Shown: positions 18,285-26,392 of the stretch, one piece after another
Layout: each line of letters begins with the position of its first letter
Numbering within the stretch: the first letter of the stretch is position 1
NCBI GenBank assembly: GCA_963794165.1
Contig: CAWCCT010000014.1
Location: 1 to 64,000, forward strand
DNA: 64,000 bases
Source: PALSA-350 sp963794165
GTDB lineage: Bacteria > Acidobacteriota > Terriglobia > Terriglobales > Acidobacteriaceae
Direction: 5' to 3'
Made by a program: the position numbers and the translations under genes
Notes under the pieces: generated by a model
Database searches by the model: none
The model's input: only the letters and a program-made list of their open reading frames with translations
Told to the model about the DNA's origin: nothing

Positions 18285-18722
18285 ATGGCAGACGCCACGC
18301 CCCAGTCCTATCGAAACCACGCCCGGCTTGACCCACCCTTTCATTTTGTTCTGGCGCCGTTAGGCATTGCCGCGATCATTGTGAGCGTGGTCCTTTTCGT
18401 GCAGCACCCTCGCCTGGCTTCCGGGCTATGGATTGCGTTCGCGATTGGATTGTTCCTGATCGCTTTCAAAACCAGGAGCTATGCGCTCAGGGTGCAGGAC
18501 CGGGTGATCCGGTTGGAGGAGCGGCTGCGTCTGTCTATGCTGTTGCCCGAGGCAGATCGGGCGCGCATCCCGGAGCTGACCGAGTCTCAGTTGATCGGAC
18601 TTCGTTTCGCCTCGGATGCAGAGCTGCCCCGCCTTGCCAAGCGGGCGCTGGACGAACGGCTGACCGGTAAGCAGATTAAGACTGCGATCGAATCGTGGCG
18701 CCCTGACTACTTTCGCGTTTGA
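18285..18722 (+). CDS. DUF6526 small membrane protein
   Basis: 145 residues from the chosen ATG, which has AGAGG seven bases upstream; an in-frame ATG at 18255 would add ten residues without a comparable site. Sequence begins MADATPQSYRNHARLDPPFH, the conserved start of DUF6526 proteins. Two hydrophobic helices follow (about residues 24-42 and 48-62), then a charged C-terminal part with 'KTRSYALRVQDRVIRLEERL' and 'LTGKQIKTAIESWRPDYFRV'. Function unknown. It is convergent with the MbfA-like gene across a 200-base gap that contains repeat hairpins. Confidence 0.75.
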   Translation: MADATPQSYRNHARLDPPFHFVLAPLGIAAIIVSVVLFVQHPRLASGLWIAFAIGLFLIAFKTRSYALRVQDRVIRLEERLRLSMLLPEADRARIPELTESQLIGLRFASDAELPRLAKRALDERLTGKQIKTAIESWRPDYFRV

Positions 18723-18762
18723 TGGATCCGCTGTTCATCATATTTTTCGCTGATAAAAGCAG

Positions 18763-18819
18763 CCCTCAGGGGCTAAAGCCCAGATCTTTTTGTCCGAACG
18801 GCCCGACTAAAGTCGGGCC
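18763..18819. repeat. REP-like hairpins between convergent genes
   Basis: CCCTCAGGGGCTAAAGCCCA (18763-18782) is followed by AGATCTTTTT. A second hairpin, GGCCCGAC-TAAA-GTCGGGCC, lies at 18800-18819. The first 20 bases recur exactly, in reverse complement, at 58213-58232 just upstream of nuoI. The short stem plus T-run could help end transcription of the DUF6526 gene, but the stem is only about four pairs. The rest of 18723-18920 shows nothing else. Confidence 0.7.
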
Positions 18820-18920
18820 CTGATACAAAGCACCAGAACGCGGGGTGAGGCGACGGGGGGGTGGCTAGTTCTCACACCGACTCTAAGCCCGTCCCGTGCC
18901 CTTCGCTAAACGTAGTTTTC

Positions 18921-20126
18921 CTAGGCGCCCAGGCGGCCGAGGCCAAGGCCGATGACGTAGGTCACAATGCCTTCTAATGCTCCGACCAGGGTCATCTCGA
19001 AACCGCTGCTCCACCAGGAACGCACGGTGACCAGGGACTTGGCTGCACCCACAGCGAAATGCGCCAGCAGCGAAACCACCGCGGAGATGATGACTGCGCT
19101 GTAACCGCTGAGGAAGAAAAAGGGCACGATGGGGATAAACGCTCCGGCCGCGGTGGAGAGCGCGCCCGAGATGGCGGAGGTGAGTGGGTTGCTGAGAGCC
19201 TCCTCCGTCGAGTTAAGCCGCTCCGCGGCGAGCGCCCGCAGCATCTGCTCTGGGTCGCTGGCAATGTGCTCGACCATGTGGTCGGCGTCCTGTTCGGGGA
19301 GTCCCTTGACCTGAAAGTAGAGCGATAGCAGCTCGCGGGCTTCAGGACCGTTCATGGCGATGGCTTCGCGCTCCCGGGCCAGCTCCGCCTGGTAGATTTC
19401 GCGCTCGCTCTTGGCCGCGAGATACGCACCAGACCCCATGGAGAGGGCGCTGGCGATCATTCCCGCAATGCCCGAGAGCAATACATATTTACTGTTGCCC
19501 AGGGTGGCGCCGGAGACCCCAGAAACAATGCCAAAGATGGAGCCCAGACCGTCGTTGACTCCATAAATGGCATCGCCGATCCATCCGGCGGTGTGCGCAC
19601 GGCCCTGGTTGCGCTTGGTCAGCAACTGCTCGAGAAGCGTTTTTGGATCGGCCGTGGGTGTTTGGACCCGGGACGGGTAGCGGCGGATTAGTCTGCTGAG
19701 CTCGCGATAGTGCTCCTGCTCGTCTTCAATGACCCGGTCAAGGATGGCTATGCTGGAGGCATCTCCGAGCGATTTGAGCTGCTGGCTGTATTTGGCAATG
19801 TCGCGGCTTTCATCTATTTCCAGGCGGCGTAAAGCCAGATCGTCGCCCCCGATGCGAGTCTTGAGACTGCCGGCATCACCGGAGGGGTTGCCGGTATAGA
19901 CCGGTTGCGGCTCGCCCAGTTCGCGCAAGCGGTCCGCCCACAACCCGGCATGCTCCTGTTCCGCGGCAGCCATGCGTTCCAGCGCCTGCTTGCGGTCCGC
20001 ATCTCGCTCCCTCTCGGCAAGGGCGCGATAGGTGTAGAAGCCGGCCATCTCCGCCTGCCAGTTTTGTTCCAAGATCTGGCTGAGGCGCGGGTGACGGGGC
20101 AATGCCGGTATGGAGTCAGTCTGCAT
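18921..20126 (-). CDS. MbfA-type ferritin-like/VIT1 fusion protein
   Basis: 401 residues. Residues about 15-150 form a ferritin-like (rubrerythrin-type) four-helix domain with E-x-x-H motifs: 'QNWQAEMAGFYTYRALAERE', 'AAAEQEHAGLWADRL' and 'VIEDEQEHYRELSRL'. From about 170 on there is a VIT1-type membrane domain: 'GWIGDAIYGVNDGLGSIFGIVSGVSG', 'IASALSMGSGAYLAAKSERE' and three more helices. This fused architecture is that of MbfA, which in rhizobia exports iron and protects against peroxide and acid stress; assignment is by architecture only. With the plain VIT1 at 11516 it gives two related transporters within 9 kb. Confidence 0.85.
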   Translation of the reverse strand: MQTDSIPALPRHPRLSQILEQNWQAEMAGFYTYRALAERERDADRKQALERMAAAEQEHAGLWADRLRELGEPQPVYTGNPSGDAGSLKTRIGGDDLALRRLEIDESRDIAKYSQQLKSLGDASSIAILDRVIEDEQEHYRELSRLIRRYPSRVQTPTADPKTLLEQLLTKRNQGRAHTAGWIGDAIYGVNDGLGSIFGIVSGVSGATLGNSKYVLLSGIAGMIASALSMGSGAYLAAKSEREIYQAELAREREAIAMNGPEARELLSLYFQVKGLPEQDADHMVEHIASDPEQMLRALAAERLNSTEEALSNPLTSAISGALSTAAGAFIPIVPFFFLSGYSAVIISAVVSLLAHFAVGAAKSLVTVRSWWSSGFEMTLVGALEGIVTYVIGLGLGRLGA

Positions 20127-20235
20127 ACGCTTCTCCAGGTAGCTTAAGGCTTTAAGAGGAGGCCGGTCTGAATAAATTGGAGGCTATCAGAAGTCCCGAA
20201 ATGGAAGACGGAACGCTTCCTGCTATGGTTTGCTA

Positions 20236-21135
20236 ATGACGATGTTCGAGCACCTGCTGACGGAGACGCGGCATCCTGATACGGCCCGCATCGACCAGCT
20301 TTCTACACGAGAGATGCTGGAGGTGATCAACGCGGCGGACCGCTCGGTGGCCGATGCGGTGCACGCTGAACTGGACCGGATTACGCAGGCGGTCGATGGT
20401 ATTGCTGAGCGCCTGGAGCAGGGCGGCCGCTTGTTCTACACGGGAGCCGGCACTTCAGGACGCCTGGGCGTGTTGGATGCCTCAGAGTGCCCGCCGACGT
20501 TCAATGTGGATCCTGGACTGGTGGTGGGCCTGATTGCCGGTGGCGATTATGCCCTGCGGCACTCGATAGAAGGCGCTGAGGATGATGCAGGGCAAGGCGT
20601 AGAGGACCTGAAAAAGCACGGCTTAAGGGCTGGAGACACGCTGGTGGGGATAGCCGCCAGCGGACGCACGCCCTATGTGGTGGGAGGCTTGGTCTACGCC
20701 AACGAACTGGGTGCCCTCACGGTGGGGTTGAGCTGCGTGCCGGGCTCAGAAGTAGAGCGCCGGGCGAAGATCGCCATCACGCCGGCGGTGGGGCCGGAAG
20801 TGATTACGGGTTCGACCCGAATGCGCGCTGGGACAGCCACCAAACTAGTACTCAACATGCTCAGTACCGGAGCGATGATCCGCACCGGCATGGTTTTCGG
20901 CAACTTGATGGTCAACGTGCAGCCGACCAACCACAAGCTGAAGGACCGGGCGATACGGATTATTGCGGCCGCAACCGAGGTCGATGAAGAGCGGGCTGCG
21001 GCGCTGCTGGAGCAGGCCGGAGCGGTAAGGGTGGCGATCGTGATGCAGAAGCTGGGGATTACGCGGGAGCAGGCCGTGCAGCGGCTGGATGAAGCTCGGG
21101 GGCGGCTTCGTCTGGCTTTGGGCGATAAGGCGTAG
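20236..21135 (+). CDS. murQ: N-acetylmuramic acid 6-phosphate etherase MurQ
   Basis: 299 residues from the ATG at 20236 (another ATG two codons later is equally possible; the ribosome site is weak). The SIS fold carries the MurQ motifs 'YTGAGTSGRLGVLDASECPP', 'GIAASGRTPYVVGGL' and 'ITGSTRMRAGTATKLVLNM'. MurQ cleaves the lactyl ether of MurNAc-6-P to GlcNAc-6-P during cell-wall recycling in the cytoplasm. No anmK, nagZ or muropeptide permease is adjacent. The following gene, after 65 bases, encodes a secreted LolA-like protein that is not obviously related. Confidence 0.93.
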   Translation: MTMFEHLLTETRHPDTARIDQLSTREMLEVINAADRSVADAVHAELDRITQAVDGIAERLEQGGRLFYTGAGTSGRLGVLDASECPPTFNVDPGLVVGLIAGGDYALRHSIEGAEDDAGQGVEDLKKHGLRAGDTLVGIAASGRTPYVVGGLVYANELGALTVGLSCVPGSEVERRAKIAITPAVGPEVITGSTRMRAGTATKLVLNMLSTGAMIRTGMVFGNLMVNVQPTNHKLKDRAIRIIAAATEVDEERAAALLEQAGAVRVAIVMQKLGITREQAVQRLDEARGRLRLALGDKA

Positions 21136-21200
21136 CCGAGTCCAGGGCGGCTTACGTCTATTAAGAGTCGGGGCTGGCAGGCGCATAATAGTAGGGGCGA

Positions 21201-22121
21201 ATGGGAGGCGAGGCCGTGGGTAATGGTTTAGCGAAGTTGCTGGTTTTATTGGCGCTTGTTCCGGTTTTGGCGCTACCGCTGGCGGCCCAGTCTAAGGACC
21301 AACCCGATCAGGGTTTTGGTCCCATCGACACCTCTGCTCCAGCCAAACCGCCGGACCAGATTGTGAAGGAATTTGCCGCCAAGGAAAGCGAGTTCCGCCT
21401 GGCGCTGGACAACTACACCTACCAGCGTGACGTGCGCATTCAAACTATTAACGATGACGGCAAGCCGGATGGTGAGTACCGGCAGGTGGTGCAGATCACA
21501 TTTGATAGCCAAGGCCGGAAATCGGAGCATGTGACCTTCGCGCCGCAGAATACACTGGAACGCATTCAGATGACGCCGGCCGATGTTTCAGATATCGAGC
21601 AACGCCTGCCGTTTGTGCTGACCACTGAAGACGTGGGGCAATATAACCTGACCTACGTTGGACGGCAGAAGGTGGACGAGGTTGACTGCTACGTTTTCGA
21701 CGTGGCACCTAAGGTGATGGAGAAAGGCAAACGCTACCTGAAGGGACGCATCTGGGTGGACCAGAAGGACCTGCAGATTGTAATCACCAGCGCGAAGAAT
21801 GTTCCCGACGACATGCGCAAAGGGCACGAGGATTTGTCGCCGCCGTTTACCACCTACCGCGAGCAGGTGGATGGGAAGTATTGGTTTCCGGTGTATACCA
21901 AGGCCGACGCGGAGCTACATTTTTCGGGTGGGAGCGGGTACATGAGCCAAGATGTGCATATCCGGCAGATCGTGCGCTATACGGACTATAAGCAGTTTCG
22001 GTCTACGGTTAAGTTGATCTTCCAGGGACAGGATGTGACGAATAACAACGGGCAGCCGCAAACTGGTGCTCCACCGGCCAATGCTCAGCCAGCGCAAGCT
22101 CCGCCCGCTGCGCAGAAGTGA
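21201..22121 (+). CDS. Secreted LolA-like (outer-membrane lipoprotein-sorting-type) protein
   Basis: 306 residues with a signal peptide (hydrophobic core LLVLLALVPVLALPLAA). The mature part is a beta-rich fold with 'YNLTYVGRQKVDEVDCYVFD', 'RYLKGRIWVDQKDLQIV' and 'GKYWFPVYTKADAEL'. These are the recurrent strands of the LolA/LolB-like, lipoprotein-sorting type fold found in many acidobacterial proteins. The tail is Pro/Ala/Gln-rich and probably disordered. A good AGGGG site precedes the ATG. Function can only be guessed at the level of binding a lipid or hydrophobic ligand. Confidence 0.65.
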   Translation: MGGEAVGNGLAKLLVLLALVPVLALPLAAQSKDQPDQGFGPIDTSAPAKPPDQIVKEFAAKESEFRLALDNYTYQRDVRIQTINDDGKPDGEYRQVVQITFDSQGRKSEHVTFAPQNTLERIQMTPADVSDIEQRLPFVLTTEDVGQYNLTYVGRQKVDEVDCYVFDVAPKVMEKGKRYLKGRIWVDQKDLQIVITSAKNVPDDMRKGHEDLSPPFTTYREQVDGKYWFPVYTKADAELHFSGGSGYMSQDVHIRQIVRYTDYKQFRSTVKLIFQGQDVTNNNGQPQTGAPPANAQPAQAPPAAQK

Positions 22122-22134
22122 TGGCTTCCGAAAG

Positions 22135-22312
22135 AAACCGCAGATCCCTCGGCTTCGCTCGGGACGACAAGGGGAAGGGGTACGCTTCTATCCAGAGGTG
22201 AGGCCGGTTCAGAGAACCGCAGGTCCCTCGGCTTCGCTCGGACAAAGGGAAGGCAGGTGCTTCCATCCACCGCTGATGCTGGTCGAGAGAACCGCAGGTT
22301 CCTCGCTACGCG
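22135..22312. repeat. Three tandem-spaced REP-like copies downstream of the LolA-like gene
   Basis: Copies at 22135-22182 (AACCGCAGATCCCTCGGCTT ...CGGGACGACAAGGGG), 22213-22251 (ACCGCAGGTCCCTCGGCTTC ...CGGACAAAGGG) and a shortened one at 22288-22312 (GAGAACCGCAGGTTCCTCGC). Spacing start to start is about 75-78 bases. The last copy runs into the stop codon of gnd (22306-22308). Confidence 0.8.
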
Positions 22313-23766
22313 TTATAGGTTGAGGAGGAGACACGTCCTCCCCGGCCGGTCCAGTTGGTGTGGAAGAATTCGCCTCGCGGCTTGTCTACACGTTCATAGG
22401 TGTGCGCGCCGAAGAAGTCTCGCTGCGCCTGCAGTAGGTTCGCGGGCAGCCGCGCAGTCCGGTAGCCGTCGTAAAAGGCCAAGGCCGTTGAAAAGGCAGG
22501 CATAGGCACACCGATCCTGGTCCCGTAAATGATCGCCCTGCGCCATGAGGGATGGTACTTGTTCATCGCAGTTGAGAAAAATTTGTCAAGCAACAGGTTC
22601 TGCAGTTTTGGGTCGCGGTCGAAGGCCGCCTTGATGTCCCCTAGAAAAACACTGCGAATGATGCAGCCACCCCGCCACATCAATGCGACGCCACCCATGT
22701 TGAGATTCCAACCCTGATCCTTCTCAGCCGCCCGCAACAACATATATCCCTGCGCGTAGCTCACCATCTTGGAACAGTAGAGAGCCAGACGTACTTCCTC
22801 GATAAATGCCTTGCTGTCTGTCCCCACCTTGCGCTTGCGAGGCCCCTTCAACACTTTCGCTGCTGCGACTCGCTCACTCTTTAAGGCAGACAGGCAGCGG
22901 GCGAACACACTCTCTCCAATGAGGGTCACAGGTTGCCCCAGGTCGAGCGCCGAGATCGCAGTCCACTTACCGGTACCTTTCTGTCCAGCGGCGTCGAGGA
23001 TCTTGTCGACCATCGGCTGGCCGTCTTCATCCTTTTTGGAAAAGATGGTTGCGGAAATATCGATCAGGAAGCTATCCAGCTCGCCCTTGTTCCACTCCGC
23101 AAAAACCTCAGCAAGCTGATCGGCCGTCAGCCCGAGCCCATCCTTCAACAACTGGTAGGCTTCGCCGATCAATTGCATATCGCCGTACTCGATGCCGTTG
23201 TGCACCATCTTTACGTAGTGCCCGGCGCCGTCTTCTCCTACCCAGTCGCAGCAAGGGGTTCCATCCTCGACTTTGGCTGCGATGGCCTGGAAGATCTCCT
23301 TCACGTGGGGCCACGCTTCTTTGTTTCCGCCCGGCATGATTGAAGGGCCGAAGCGCGCGCCTTCTTCACCACCCGAAACACCCGTCCCGATAAACAAAAT
23401 TCCCTTTGCGGCCAGGTCTTTGCTTCGCCGGGTGGAGTCGGTGTACAACGAATTGCCACCATCAATAATGATGTCGCCCTTTTCTAAATGCGGAAGCAAT
23501 TGATCGATGGTTTGGTCAACTACTTCGCCGGCCTTGACCATGATCATGACCCGCCGCGGCGTCTTCAGACGCGCACACATTTCCTCGATCGAGTGCGACC
23601 CCTCTACCTGCGTTCCCTTGGCCTCATGGGCCAGGAATTCATCCACTTTGGAGACGGTGCGATTGAAGACGGCGACCTTGTAGCCGTGGTCGTTCATATT
23701 CAACACCAGGTTTTGGCCCATCACCGCCAATCCGATTAAGCCGATATCGCAATTTGCGTCCGCCAT
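22306..23766 (-). CDS. gnd: NADP-dependent 6-phosphogluconate dehydrogenase
   Basis: 486 residues, full length for the long (E. coli-type) family. The Rossmann start is 'IGLIGLAVMGQNLVLNMNDH', with NRT giving NADP preference. The catalytic segment is 'GAGHYVKMVHNGIEYGDMQL' with the active-site Lys and Asn. The C-terminal helical domain ends 'DFFGAHTYERVDKPRGEFFH', TNW. The enzyme makes ribulose-5-phosphate, CO2 and NADPH. No zwf or pgl is adjacent. A short membrane-protein gene lies 78 bases downstream of its start side on the same strand. The very end of the gene overlaps a REP-like repeat. Confidence 0.94.
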   Translation of the reverse strand: MADANCDIGLIGLAVMGQNLVLNMNDHGYKVAVFNRTVSKVDEFLAHEAKGTQVEGSHSIEEMCARLKTPRRVMIMVKAGEVVDQTIDQLLPHLEKGDIIIDGGNSLYTDSTRRSKDLAAKGILFIGTGVSGGEEGARFGPSIMPGGNKEAWPHVKEIFQAIAAKVEDGTPCCDWVGEDGAGHYVKMVHNGIEYGDMQLIGEAYQLLKDGLGLTADQLAEVFAEWNKGELDSFLIDISATIFSKKDEDGQPMVDKILDAAGQKGTGKWTAISALDLGQPVTLIGESVFARCLSALKSERVAAAKVLKGPRKRKVGTDSKAFIEEVRLALYCSKMVSYAQGYMLLRAAEKDQGWNLNMGGVALMWRGGCIIRSVFLGDIKAAFDRDPKLQNLLLDKFFSTAMNKYHPSWRRAIIYGTRIGVPMPAFSTALAFYDGYRTARLPANLLQAQRDFFGAHTYERVDKPRGEFFHTNWTGRGGRVSSSTYNA

Positions 23767-23844
23767 GTTGGTACCCCCTTACAATCCACCCGGAGCATAC
23801 CTGATCGCAGCGTTGGGAGCAAAGACTCGGGGCACGGAAAATTG

Positions 23845-24006
23845 TTAACCAGCCGCTGTTTCGAGTTCTGAAACTAACGATCCGACTGGGTTGGTGACGG
23901 TTCGCACGGCTATCGCCCCGACTGGCTCCCCGCGACGGTACATCAAGTACGCGGCCGCAGCCCCCGCAATGATCGTTCCCCAGAAAAATAGCCTTTTCGC
24001 TGTCAT
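23845..24006 (-). CDS. Small single-helix membrane protein
   Basis: 53 residues (MTAKRLFFWGTIIAGAAAAY...), chosen start ATG at 24006 because AAAGGGAGG lies six bases upstream; a longer frame from 24054 lacks such a site. One hydrophobic helix (residues 7-22) is followed by a basic RRGE turn and a polar tail. No family recognised. It is upstream of gnd on the same strand and may be co-transcribed. Confidence 0.5.
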   Translation of the reverse strand: MTAKRLFFWGTIIAGAAAAYLMYRRGEPVGAIAVRTVTNPVGSLVSELETAAG

Positions 24007-24100
24007 TGTGCCTCCCTTTAGGAACACAGCAGTGTGCTCAGTCCTAAGATGCAAATGGCGCAGCGACGGTACTCTGCTTCTTCTGATTGATTTAGAGTGC

Positions 24101-26167
24101 TCACTGCAAGGCGAGAAGCGCCGCTTTTACCTGGGGGACAAAGCTCTTGTACGCCGGTGTAGCCTTGGCAAGAAACACATTGAGTGCAGTCTTGGCGCAC
24201 GGAATGTCGTTCGTTTGCAGGCATACCATGCCGAGGTTGTATTGCGCTTCGGCGTAATCAGGATCGAGTTGAACCGCGTATTTGAAGTTCTTTTGCGCTA
24301 CTGAGAGATCGTGACGTTGCAGCGCAATAAACCCCAGCCCATTGTAGGCGGGTGCGTATGCTTGCCTGGCGATGATGGATTGCAAGAGGTGTTCGGCATC
24401 TTCCTGTTGATTGTTTTGCATGTAACCATTGGCCAGGTTGTTTTGTCTTTCGACATCCGACGGGTTCAGTTTCAGTGCCTGGCGAAAAACCACGATTGCT
24501 TGTTTCGGCCGGCTGCTACGCAGATAGGACTTGCCCAGCAAGGAAAAGATGGTCCCATTCTCCAGGCCGTGGCGCAAAGCGGCCAGATAGGTTTGCACGG
24601 CCTGATCGGTTTCTCCGGCATCTGTGTATTGCTTGCCCAGAGTGTAGTAGAGAGATGGGTTGGTTGGATCCTCTTTGAGCGCTTGCTCCAGAATTGCGAT
24701 CTTGTCGGCCGAAGAAATTTTTTCGCTACCCGGCCCCGCGACTCTCTCAAAAGCATCGAGCACTCCAATGCGGTCTTTGGGATCCGCACCTTCGCCGTTC
24801 AGAGAGATATTGCCTTCGGAGCCTGGTATATAGCCCAATGAGCTAAGCTGCTCAGTTGTTTTTTGGTTCAGCTGGCTGGTCACTACCTTCTCTGTTGCGC
24901 CAGTCTCTACGACGCTCAGGCTCTCTAAGTGAGCTTGCAGGTCGCGGTACTCTTTCGGGTGGACAACGATCACATTTTTCAGCTCGCCAGGATCACTATC
25001 CAAGTCGTAAAGCTCGGGCTTGGGCGCGCGAATATACATCCAGTGATTGGTGCGGATGCCGCGCAGCTCCGACCATCCCATGTTGATTTTGGGATAGAGC
25101 GTTTCTTCATAGGAATAGGTAGAAGGTACGGTGGCCCCAGAGAAGGCGGGCACCATACTCGTTCCTTGTACAACAGAAGAGGGTTTTCCGCCCAACAGTT
25201 CCAGCAGTGTGGGGAGCACATCGATGGCTCGCGCCTGCTGCTGAATGCGCACTCCGGAGGGGATGCCTGGTCCGGTCATGATCCAGGCAATGCGCACGGT
25301 GGAGTCGTAAAGAAAAACTCCGTGCTCGACTTCCCCATGCTGGCCCAGTCCCTCGCCATGGTCGGAGAGCAGGACGATCAGAGTTTTGCCGGCGAGCGAT
25401 TTTTCCTTGAGTGCGTCCAGGAATCGGCCTAACTGCTGATCTTCAAATGCTATCGCAGCATCATAGGGGTCTTGCGGGGGCTGCGGGCTAAAGTTCGGCG
25501 GCGTGCGATAGGGTTGATGCGCATCGTAAAGATGCAGCCAAAGAAGAAATGGCTTGCCCGAGTGTGTGCTCAGCCAGCTCAGCGCGTGGTCAACAGTAAG
25601 ATTCGCGGGCCTCGAAGCAGCAGGATCGTCATCGGTTTTCGGCATTTGATCGTCGTACACGGCGAAGCCTTGGTTGAAACCAAACTCTTTTTGCAAAACG
25701 GTTGCGCTGACAAAAGCGGCCGTATCCCTGCCTTGGCTTTGCAGAATTGTCGCCAGTGTTACCGAAGCGGGCTTCAAGACAAATCCCCCAGTGTTGCGAA
25801 CCTGGTGGACGTTGGGATTGGTGCCGGTAAAGATGCTGGCATGAGAAGGTTCTGTCAGCGGCGTCTGGGTTACTGCTTTCTCAAACAGGACTCCATTTTT
25901 TGCGAGGGCATCTATGACGGGGGTATTGATGTTCTGGTTGCCATAACAGTGCAGATGATCTGCTCGCACGGTATCGAGGGTGATCAACACAACATTGTCG
26001 GGGCGCAGGGCGGGATTTTCCGACGCTAAGAGGTCGTTCTTTGCTGGAAAAGACATGCAGAGAATAGTTGTGAGTGCGGCAAGCGTCGTTAAAGTAATCA
26101 CACGCCAAACGCTGGATTGGACATGATGTTTTGTGTCGTAGCGAATATGCATGGCGACGTAATCCAC
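24101..26167 (-). CDS. Sulfatase-fold hydrolase with C-terminal TPR repeats
   Basis: 688 residues. A membrane anchor or signal (about residues 20-42) precedes an alkaline-phosphatase-superfamily domain: metal-binding 'VVLITLDTVRADHLHCYG' (D65) and 'QTPLTEPSHASIFTG', where the sulfatase nucleophile position (C or S in C/S-x-P-S-R) is threonine T105 and the Arg is His. 'LLSDHGEGLGQHGEVEHG' gives the other metal ligands. From about residue 480 at least five TPR units follow ('PTNPSLYYTLGKQYTDAGET', 'AEAQYNLGMVCLQTNDIP'). The missing Cys/Ser means it is unlikely to be a formylglycine sulfatase; a phosphoesterase or transferase is possible. An ATG six codons in would shorten it slightly. Confidence 0.8.
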   Translation of the reverse strand: MDYVAMHIRYDTKHHVQSSVWRVITLTTLAALTTILCMSFPAKNDLLASENPALRPDNVVLITLDTVRADHLHCYGNQNINTPVIDALAKNGVLFEKAVTQTPLTEPSHASIFTGTNPNVHQVRNTGGFVLKPASVTLATILQSQGRDTAAFVSATVLQKEFGFNQGFAVYDDQMPKTDDDPAASRPANLTVDHALSWLSTHSGKPFLLWLHLYDAHQPYRTPPNFSPQPPQDPYDAAIAFEDQQLGRFLDALKEKSLAGKTLIVLLSDHGEGLGQHGEVEHGVFLYDSTVRIAWIMTGPGIPSGVRIQQQARAIDVLPTLLELLGGKPSSVVQGTSMVPAFSGATVPSTYSYEETLYPKINMGWSELRGIRTNHWMYIRAPKPELYDLDSDPGELKNVIVVHPKEYRDLQAHLESLSVVETGATEKVVTSQLNQKTTEQLSSLGYIPGSEGNISLNGEGADPKDRIGVLDAFERVAGPGSEKISSADKIAILEQALKEDPTNPSLYYTLGKQYTDAGETDQAVQTYLAALRHGLENGTIFSLLGKSYLRSSRPKQAIVVFRQALKLNPSDVERQNNLANGYMQNNQQEDAEHLLQSIIARQAYAPAYNGLGFIALQRHDLSVAQKNFKYAVQLDPDYAEAQYNLGMVCLQTNDIPCAKTALNVFLAKATPAYKSFVPQVKAALLALQ

Positions 26168-26195
26168 AGAACAAGTTTAATCGCCAGAAGTACCG

Positions 26196-26225
26196 AGTGC
26201 CGCACCTATGGCACTGGGTACGGTG
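26196..26225. repeat. Fragment of the GAGTGCCGCACCTACGGC repeat family
   Basis: CCGAGTGCCGCACCTATGGC-ACTGGG resembles the opening of the longer repeats at 38843-38938 and 52052-52145, but only this first part is present. Confidence 0.45.
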
Positions 26226-26293
26226 GCGGGTCCCCCGGTGCGGGCTTCGGTGGTTGAAAAGCTCCGAGCAGCGTGGGTAAGATAAGCACCCTC

Positions 26294-26365
26294 GGGTCCT
26301 TCGACTCCGCGCCGCCAAGCGCTGTGTCACGCGATAAACTGTGAGGCGCTCCGCTCAGGATGACG
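26294..26365. repeat. REP-like repeat 'GGGTCCTTCGACT...CTCAGGATGACG', copy 2
   Basis: Matches the copy at 14753-14826 at both ends (GGGTCCTTCGACTCCGCGCC and GAGGCGCTCCGCTCAGGATG) with a divergent centre. It lies between the sulfatase-fold gene start and the MetX-like hydrolase stop. Confidence 0.75.
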
Positions 26366-26392
26366 TTTTTGCGGCGAGTTGAGTTATTGGAG

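Noticed and set aside
22135..22312. Possible CRISPR array
   Set aside because: Three diverging copies with uneven lengths and no cas genes; they belong to the dispersed REP-like family.
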